From Kerstersia gyiorum (GTDB taxonomy: Bacteria > Pseudomonadota > Gammaproteobacteria > Burkholderiales > Burkholderiaceae_B), in contig NZ_SGWZ01000009.1 in the NCBI RefSeq assembly GCF_004216755.1, positions 1-6,055 on the forward strand: a stretch of DNA of 6,055 nt, given 5' to 3'. The notes beneath the pieces were generated by a model. It searched no databases, was not told the origin of the DNA, and saw nothing but the letters and a program-made list of their open reading frames with translations. Of the stretch, positions 1 through 6,055 are shown one piece after another. The translations under genes and the position numbers were made by a program. The number at the start of each line of letters is the position of its first letter. Position 1 is the stretch's first letter.

Positions 1-32
1 TTTTATACCTCACTTCCTTTGAAAGCAAAGCG

Positions 33-67
33 ACATATTTCCGTCCCGGAAACGGGAAGGTATATGT
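33..67 (+). other. Leader hairpin with GAAA tetraloop
   Basis: Seen directly: ACATAT (33-38) pairs with ATATGT (62-67), CC (41-42) with GG (59-60), and TCCCG (44-48) with CGGGA (53-57). The top is a GAAA tetraloop (49-52), and two small internal mismatches interrupt the stem. It lies immediately 5' of the 16S stalk arm and could stack on it. The outer arm ACATAT could instead pair with ATATGT at 1623-1628 in the spacer after 16S, so two alternative folds are possible. A role in 16S precursor folding or processing is inference. Confidence 0.55.
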
Positions 68-75
68 AAACAACA
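67..75 (+). other. Left arm of 16S precursor processing stalk
   Basis: TAAACAACA (67-75) is the perfect reverse complement of TGTTGTTTA (1660-1668) downstream of 16S, with a possible extra G-U pair (76 with 1659). In bacteria the sequences flanking 16S pair to form the stalk cut by RNase III, and these arms bracket the gene as expected. Nine pairs is short for such a stalk, so additional pairing outside the window may contribute. Confidence 0.5.
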
Positions 76-81
76 GAGATT

Positions 82-1616
<1,535 letters not shown>

Positions 1617-1741
1617 AAGAGCATATGTACACGAAGCGAAAGCGTCCACGCTTATCGGTTGTTGTTTAGGATGAGTCGGTAGCAGGAGAGGAATGGGAAG
1701 TCACCTTCCTGGTTCTGCTCCGGTACGGACTCTAAGGTTTA
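1617..1741 (+). other. Spacer between 16S and tRNA-Ile, with folded elements
   Basis: This is non-coding precursor RNA. It holds a small hairpin around GCGAAAGC (1636-1643), the right arm of the 16S stalk (1660-1668), and a nested structure at 1673-1732. In that structure GAGTC (1673-1677) pairs with GACTC (1728-1732), AGCAG (1681-1685) with CTGCT (1715-1719), and GGAAG (1696-1700) with CTTCC (1705-1709). The 1673-1732 fold sits just 5' of the tRNA. It may help separate the stalk from the tRNA or present processing sites, but that is inference. Confidence 0.6.
1660..1668 (+). other. Right arm of 16S precursor processing stalk
   Basis: TGTTGTTTA pairs perfectly with TAAACAACA at 67-75 on the other side of 16S. 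See the left arm. Expected to be removed during 16S maturation. Confidence 0.5.
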
Positions 1742-1818
1742 GGGTCTGTAGCTCAGTCGGTTAGAGCACCGTCTTGATAAGGCGGGGGTCGTTGGTTCGA
1801 ATCCAACCAGACCCACCA
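1742..1818 (+). tRNA. ileT: tRNA-Ile (anticodon GAT)
   Basis: A 77-nt cloverleaf. The acceptor stem GGGTCTG (1742-1748) pairs with CAGACCC (1808-1814). The D arm is GCTC/GAGC, and the anticodon stem is CCGTC/GGCGG with anticodon GAT at 1776-1778 (reads ATC and ATT). The T arm is GTTGG/CCAAC with a TTCGAAT loop, and the 3' CCA is encoded (1816-1818). It lies in the 16S-23S spacer, the usual place for tRNA-Ile in proteobacterial rrn operons, and is released from the shared transcript. The gene symbol follows E. coli usage for spacer tRNA-Ile; operon-specific letters differ. Confidence 0.98.
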
Positions 1819-1849
1819 ACGGTTTTGCAGTATGAAGATGCTGTAGATT

Positions 1850-1925
1850 GGGGGATTAGCTCAGCTGGGAGAGCACCTGCTTTGCAAGCAGGGGGTCGTC
1901 GGTTCGATCCCGTCATCCTCCACCA
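1850..1925 (+). tRNA. alaT: tRNA-Ala (anticodon TGC)
   Basis: A 76-nt cloverleaf. The acceptor stem GGGGGAT (1850-1856) pairs with ATCCTCC (1915-1921), including one G-T pair. The D arm is GCTC/GAGC, and the anticodon stem is CCTGC/GCAGG with anticodon TGC at 1883-1885 (reads GCA and other GCN codons by wobble). The T loop is TTCGATC, and the 3' CCA is encoded (1923-1925). It follows tRNA-Ile after a 31-nt gap and completes the standard Ile-Ala spacer pair. The gene symbol follows E. coli usage. Confidence 0.98.
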
Positions 1926-2026
1926 AACCTTGGTTTGCCCTGGAAACAACAAACTTATCGGATTTGAGTTCAACGGTGAGCGCACGCGAGTGTGTTGATC
2001 GTTGGGTTTAGACCTGACGGCTGTTT

Positions 2027-2039
2027 TGTTCTTTAACAA
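2027..2039 (+). promoter_or_regulatory. boxA antitermination site in the 16S-23S spacer
   Basis: TGTTCTTTAACAA closely matches the rrn boxA consensus TGCTCTTTAACAA. The RNA form binds NusB and S10 (NusE). With NusA, NusG and SuhB these let RNA polymerase pass through the long untranslated operon without rho termination. A spacer copy ahead of 23S is common in proteobacterial rrn operons. The consensus match is seen directly; the function is from family knowledge. Confidence 0.9.
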
Positions 2040-2141
2040 TTTGGAAGAAGCACAACGAGAAGTGTTTAACATGGAATCGCGAAAGCGATGAAATTTTAGA
2101 TACGGGTTGTGATTGCAAAATCGAAAAGTTCAATTCTCAAG

Positions 2142-2159
2142 ACTTCGAGAAATCGAAGT
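2142..2159 (+). other. GAAA-tetraloop hairpin in the spacer before 23S
   Basis: ACTTCGA (2142-2148) and TCGAAGT (2153-2159) form a perfect 7-bp stem closed by a GAAA loop (2149-2152), extendable by a G-U pair (2141 with 2160). A similar hairpin is at 2076-2089. No U-run follows, so it is not a terminator. A processing or folding role is inferred from position only. Confidence 0.5.
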
Positions 2160-2168
2160 TGCTTTGAA

Positions 2169-2216
2169 TGAACGGCACAATCGCATACAGCATAGCCTAT
2201 AGCCGACATGGTTATA

Positions 2217-2224
<8 letters not shown>
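2169..2224 (+). other. Left side of the 23S processing stalk
   Basis: Three blocks here are complementary to the region after 23S. TGAACGGCAC (2169-2178) pairs with GTGCCGTTCA (5144-5153), and CATACAG (2184-2190) with CTGTATG (5133-5139). The segment 2203-2224 pairs with 5092-5113 in 20 of 22 positions; its inner 14 bp are perfect (2211-2224 with 5092-5105) and end inside mature 23S helix 1. This is the layout of a precursor stalk cut by RNase III. The complementarity is seen directly and the enzyme is from established rRNA processing. Confidence 0.85.
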
Positions 2225-5091
<2,867 letters not shown>

Positions 5092-5100
<9 letters not shown>

Positions 5101-5153
5101 ATAACGATGGCGGTTAATAAACCTGCTAACGTCTGTATGACAAGTGCCGTTCA
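5092..5153 (+). other. Right side of the 23S processing stalk
   Basis: This is the complement of 2169-2224 in three blocks (5092-5113, 5133-5139, 5144-5153) separated by internal loops. The two mismatches in the inner block are A2206 against G5110 and G2210 against G5106. Expected to be removed when mature 23S is trimmed. Confidence 0.85.
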
Positions 5154-5297
5154 AAACTCAAAACCTGGCTGCTCCGTCAGCAGCCAGGCCAACGAAATAA
5201 ATTACAACCTCAAGCGTGCGATGAGTTATACTCTCGCACCATGTGTTTCTTCCGAATTGGGCCAGGATGGCTAAACCCCATCCCAGCCAAACAGTTA
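5101..5297 (+). other. Spacer between 23S and 5S
   Basis: About 197 nt of non-coding precursor RNA. I see no tRNA here. After the 23S stalk arm it carries three hairpins. The first is a 10-bp GC-rich stem at 5164-5188. The second is GTGCGA/TCGCAC plus GAG/CTC with a bulged T at 5216-5239. The third is GGATGG/CCATCC (5265-5270 with 5278-5283) just before 5S. The last probably belongs to 5S precursor folding, which is inference. Confidence 0.65.
5164..5188 (-). terminator. Hairpin resembling a terminator for leftward transcription
   Basis: CCTGGCTGCT (5164-5173) and AGCAGCCAGG (5179-5188) form a perfect 10-bp GC-rich stem with a 5-nt loop. On the + strand it is followed by CCAACGAAAT, which has no U-run. 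On the minus strand the stem is followed by TTTTGAGTTTTG (complement of 5152-5163), the layout of an intrinsic terminator. It could stop antisense transcription entering 23S, or simply be a precursor hairpin. Confidence 0.35.
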
Positions 5298-5413
5298 CGC
5301 TTGACGACCATAGCAAGGTGGTACCACTCCTTCCCATCCCGAACAGGACAGTGAAACGCCTTCGCGCCGATGATAGTGGACGGACGTCTGTGAAAGTAGG
5401 TCATCGTCAAGCT
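5298..5413 (+). rRNA. rrf: 5S ribosomal RNA
   Basis: A component of the large subunit, about 116 nt. Helix I is GCTTGACGA (5299-5307) paired with TCGTCAAGC (5404-5412). Internal 5S hallmarks are present: CCATCCCGAACAGGACAGTG (5334-5353), GAAACGCC (5353-5360), GCGCCGATGATAGTG (5365-5379) and GAAAGTAGG (5392-5400). It is the last gene of the operon, 11 nt before the terminator stem. The ends are placed one base beyond helix I by comparison with E. coli and are uncertain by 1-2 nt. Confidence 0.97.
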
Positions 5414-5424
5414 CTTATCCTCAG

Positions 5425-5456
5425 AACCCCTCTCTGCACATGCAGAGAGGGGTTTT
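5425..5456 (+). terminator. rrn operon rho-independent terminator
   Basis: AACCCCTCTCTGC (5425-5437) pairs perfectly with GCAGAGAGGGGTT (5442-5454) around an ACAT loop (5438-5441), giving a 13-bp GC-rich stem. The U-tract TTTT (5453-5456) overlaps its base. It sits directly after 5S, where rrn operons end. The A-tract on the other strand is short, so it is mainly oriented to stop the rRNA transcript. Confidence 0.95.
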
Positions 5457-5582
5457 GTCTTTGGGGCGTCCGGAAATCATCAGGCCGGTCGGGCCGCGAC
5501 GAAACGCTTCCTGATGCCGACCTGGTTAACCGTCGTAACCGTTCGGCGAACCTACCTTGTACCGGCGCTTAGGGCATAAGAG
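5457..5582. other. Intergenic region after the rrn terminator
   Basis: No gene is supported. It contains a CATCAGG/CCTGATG 7-bp inverted repeat (5478-5484 with 5510-5516) enclosing a GC-rich segment, and a possible IS66-type end near 5561-5572. The frame open across this stretch simply runs on from 5S and lacks any domain or start signal. The region may be debris from earlier insertions, but that is a guess. Confidence 0.5.
5561..5572 (-). repeat. Possible IS66-type terminal inverted repeat remnant
   Basis: Read on the minus strand this is CTAAGCGCCGGT. It resembles the GTAAGCG... ends typical of IS66-family elements, with the first base changed. It lies 41 bases before the TnpA remnant but in the orientation of an end belonging to an element lying to the left, not as a left end for that TnpA. 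The match is short and from memory, so it could be chance. Confidence 0.25.
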
Positions 5583-5614
5583 ATACTGCTCCATTAAAAC
5601 AGGTGGAGCAGTAT
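5583..5614 (+). promoter_or_regulatory. Inverted repeat covering the tnpA ribosome binding site and start
   Basis: ATACTGCTCCA (5583-5593) and TGGAGCAGTAT (5604-5614) are perfect 11-bp inverted repeats with a 10-nt loop (5594-5603). The right arm includes most of the Shine-Dalgarno-like AGGTGGAG (5601-5608) and the first two bases of the ATG at 5613. If the RNA folds this way the start site is hidden. IS10 and some other elements use such hairpins to block translation of transposase from outside transcripts. That function here is inference. Confidence 0.55.
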
Positions 5615-5796
5615 GCACTCTGCGGAACAGATCGGGGCTGGCCCGAGACGCCGTCGGCGGTACACGGCGGAATACAAAAGTGACTTGGCGATACAGTGCC
5701 TGCAGTCGCATGTGTCGATTGCCTCTCGCGTTGGCCCACGGATTGAACGCCAATCTGCTACGACGTTGGGTCGGGGAGTACATAAAGACAGCCTGA
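5613..5796 (+). pseudogene. tnpA: IS66-family TnpA remnant, frameshifted and truncated
   Basis: TnpA is the small helix-turn-helix accessory protein of IS66-type elements, encoded upstream of tnpB and the DDE transposase tnpC. The ATG at 5613 is preceded by AGGTGGAG. The first frame reads MHSAEQIGAG, a run of arginines, then YTAEYKSDLAIQC and VSIAS up to about 5726. The rest of the domain, ALAHGLNANLLRRW then VGEYIKTA and a stop at 5794-5796, is in the +1-shifted frame from 5728. Rejoined, these give the family pattern RRRYxxEYK...VSIA..ALAHGLNANLLRRW. The break near 5724-5728 fits a 1-nt gain or 2-nt loss. Only about 60 residues remain, against roughly 130-150 for intact TnpA by my recollection. 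No tnpB or tnpC follows, so the element is dead. Confidence in the family is good; the exact subgroup is not determined. Confidence 0.8.
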
Positions 5797-5801
5797 ATGC
5801 A

Positions 5802-5822
5802 GCGCCCACGTCATCGGGGCGC
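5802..5822 (-). terminator. Weak hairpin after the GNAT gene
   Basis: GCGCCC (5802-5807) and GGGCGC (5817-5822) form a 6-bp GC stem with a 9-nt loop, 9 bases past the stop codon of the minus-strand acetyltransferase gene. No U-run follows on either strand, so termination is doubtful. It could also be a residue of the IS element. Confidence 0.25.
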
Positions 5823-5831
5823 CTGCCTGCC

Positions 5832-6055
5832 TCAGCCTGCGGGCTTCAGCACCAGAATGTGATCCCCGGCTTCATCGGTGCCGCCGTCATGCACCCAGCC
5901 CAGATGACGGTAAAAACCGTAGGAACGTACCTTGGGATCACTGGAACAGGACAGGAACAGGGTTTGCCTGCCCAGGTGCCGCAAGGCCTCCACGACCTGA
6001 CTCAGCAGCAAACGACCCAGGCCATGGCCTTCGTCTTCCGGTAGCAAAGCCAGCA
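5832..6055 (-). CDS. GNAT-family N-acetyltransferase, C-terminal part (partial)
   Basis: GNAT enzymes transfer an acetyl group from acetyl-CoA to an amine on a small molecule, peptide or protein. About 74 residues are visible and the frame is open through the right edge, so the N-terminal half is outside the window; the TTG at 6047 is most likely an internal leucine. The sequence shows the acetyl-CoA-binding motif A region, LLPEDEGHGLGRLLL, whose G-H-G-L-G matches the usual (R/Q)xxGxG(L/I)G/A loop. A helix (VVEALRHLG) and a strand (TLFLSCS) follow. Motif B is then seen as SYGFYRHLGWVHDGG, the conserved FYxxLGF-like element, and the protein ends ILVLKPAG before a TGA at 5834-5832. The substrate cannot be told from this part. 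The gene is convergent with the rrn operon and the TnpA remnant, with 35 bases between its stop and that of tnpA. It appears intact in the visible portion. Confidence 0.85.
   Translation of the reverse strand, partial: LALLPEDEGHGLGRLLLSQVVEALRHLGRQTLFLSCSSDPKVRSYGFYRHLGWVHDGGTDEAGDHILVLKPAG

Larger units (their letters stand above)
1..81 (+). other. rrn operon leader, 3' portion (partial)
   Basis: This is the transcribed leader just before 16S rRNA. The promoters and any leader boxA must lie left of the window, since no convincing -35/-10 pair or TGYTCTTTAACA motif is visible here. It contains a small hairpin (CTTTG 17-21 with CAAAG 26-30), a larger hairpin at 33-67, and the left arm of the 16S processing stalk at 67-75. 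The role as leader follows from its position and its pairing with the sequence after 16S. Confidence 0.75.
1926..2216 (+). other. Spacer between tRNA-Ala and 23S
   Basis: About 290 nt of non-coding precursor RNA with no supported gene. It holds boxA (2027-2039), a GAAA-tetraloop hairpin ATCGC/GCGAT (2076-2080 with 2085-2089), and a second GAAA hairpin ACTTCGA/TCGAAGT (2142-2148 with 2153-2159). The left arms of the 23S processing stalk start at 2169. The stretch 1926-2020 shows nothing I can assign. Confidence 0.7.

Noticed and set aside
1..81. rrn promoter within the window
   Set aside because: No convincing -35/-10 pair was seen. The leader and stalk arm occupy the space, so the promoters are most likely further upstream.
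1761..2072. Minus-strand 103-aa frame containing GSGWIRTNDPRLIK and MTGSNRRPPACKAGALPAEL
   Set aside because: It is the antisense translation of the tRNA-Ile and tRNA-Ala genes. This type of peptide is a well-known false protein annotation in databases.
2076..2096. ATCGC-GAAA-GCGAT hairpin followed by an ATTTT stretch, as a possible terminator in the spacer
   Set aside because: The stem is only 5 bp and the short T stretch starts several bases after it. Termination here would cut off 23S and 5S in an operon equipped with boxA.
5243..5572. Plus-strand 109-aa frame across 5S and the terminator
   Set aside because: It crosses 5S rRNA and the operon terminator and shows no recognisable domain or ribosome binding site.
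5613..6044. Plus-strand 143-aa open frame from the tnpA ATG to near the window end
   Set aside because: Only its first ~38 residues are TnpA. After the frameshift it runs out of the true frame and then antisense to the GNAT gene, so it is not a real full-length protein.

Overview
The window holds one complete ribosomal RNA operon in the order 16S, tRNA-Ile(GAT), tRNA-Ala(TGC), 23S, 5S. A rho-independent terminator follows it. The last ~600 bases are a short accessory flank with an IS66-type transposase remnant and the C-terminal end of a GNAT acetyltransferase gene on the minus strand. Everything from base 1 to about 5456 reads as a single + strand transcription unit. No protein-coding gene is supported inside it, because the many open frames there are shadows of structured RNA.

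Organism: the 16S sequence is betaproteobacterial and fits family Alcaligenaceae (Burkholderiales). This rests on the helix at 898-957 (TCAACTAGCTGTTGGGGCC...), the block around 1060-1130 and the V3 stem near 520-570. I compared these from memory with Bordetella, Achromobacter, Advenella and Castellaniella types. The genus is not resolved. The Ile-Ala tRNA pair in the 16S-23S spacer and the boxA in that spacer are standard for this group.

Layout: 1-81 is the 3' part of the rrn leader, with the promoters outside the window. 82-1616 is 16S. 1617-2216 is the internal spacer with two tRNAs, a boxA antitermination site and several hairpins. 2217-5100 is 23S. 5101-5297 is an unusually hairpin-rich 23S-5S spacer. 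5298-5413 is 5S, and 5425-5456 is the terminator. The sequences flanking 16S and 23S pair with each other across each gene. The 23S stalk is long and clear and the 16S stalk is short. These are the expected precursor stalks for RNase III processing.

Downstream flank: 5457-5582 has no gene. 5613-5796 is the N-terminal part of an IS66-family TnpA, broken by a frameshift and truncated. Its start codon and ribosome binding site lie inside a perfect 11-bp inverted repeat. 5832-6055 (minus strand) is the end of a GNAT-family N-acetyltransferase gene that continues past the right edge.

I see no evidence for an undescribed system. The window is mainly a normal, apparently intact rrn operon. The points most worth checking are the hairpin over the transposase start, a hairpin in the 23S-5S spacer that resembles a terminator for antisense transcription, and the processing stalks.
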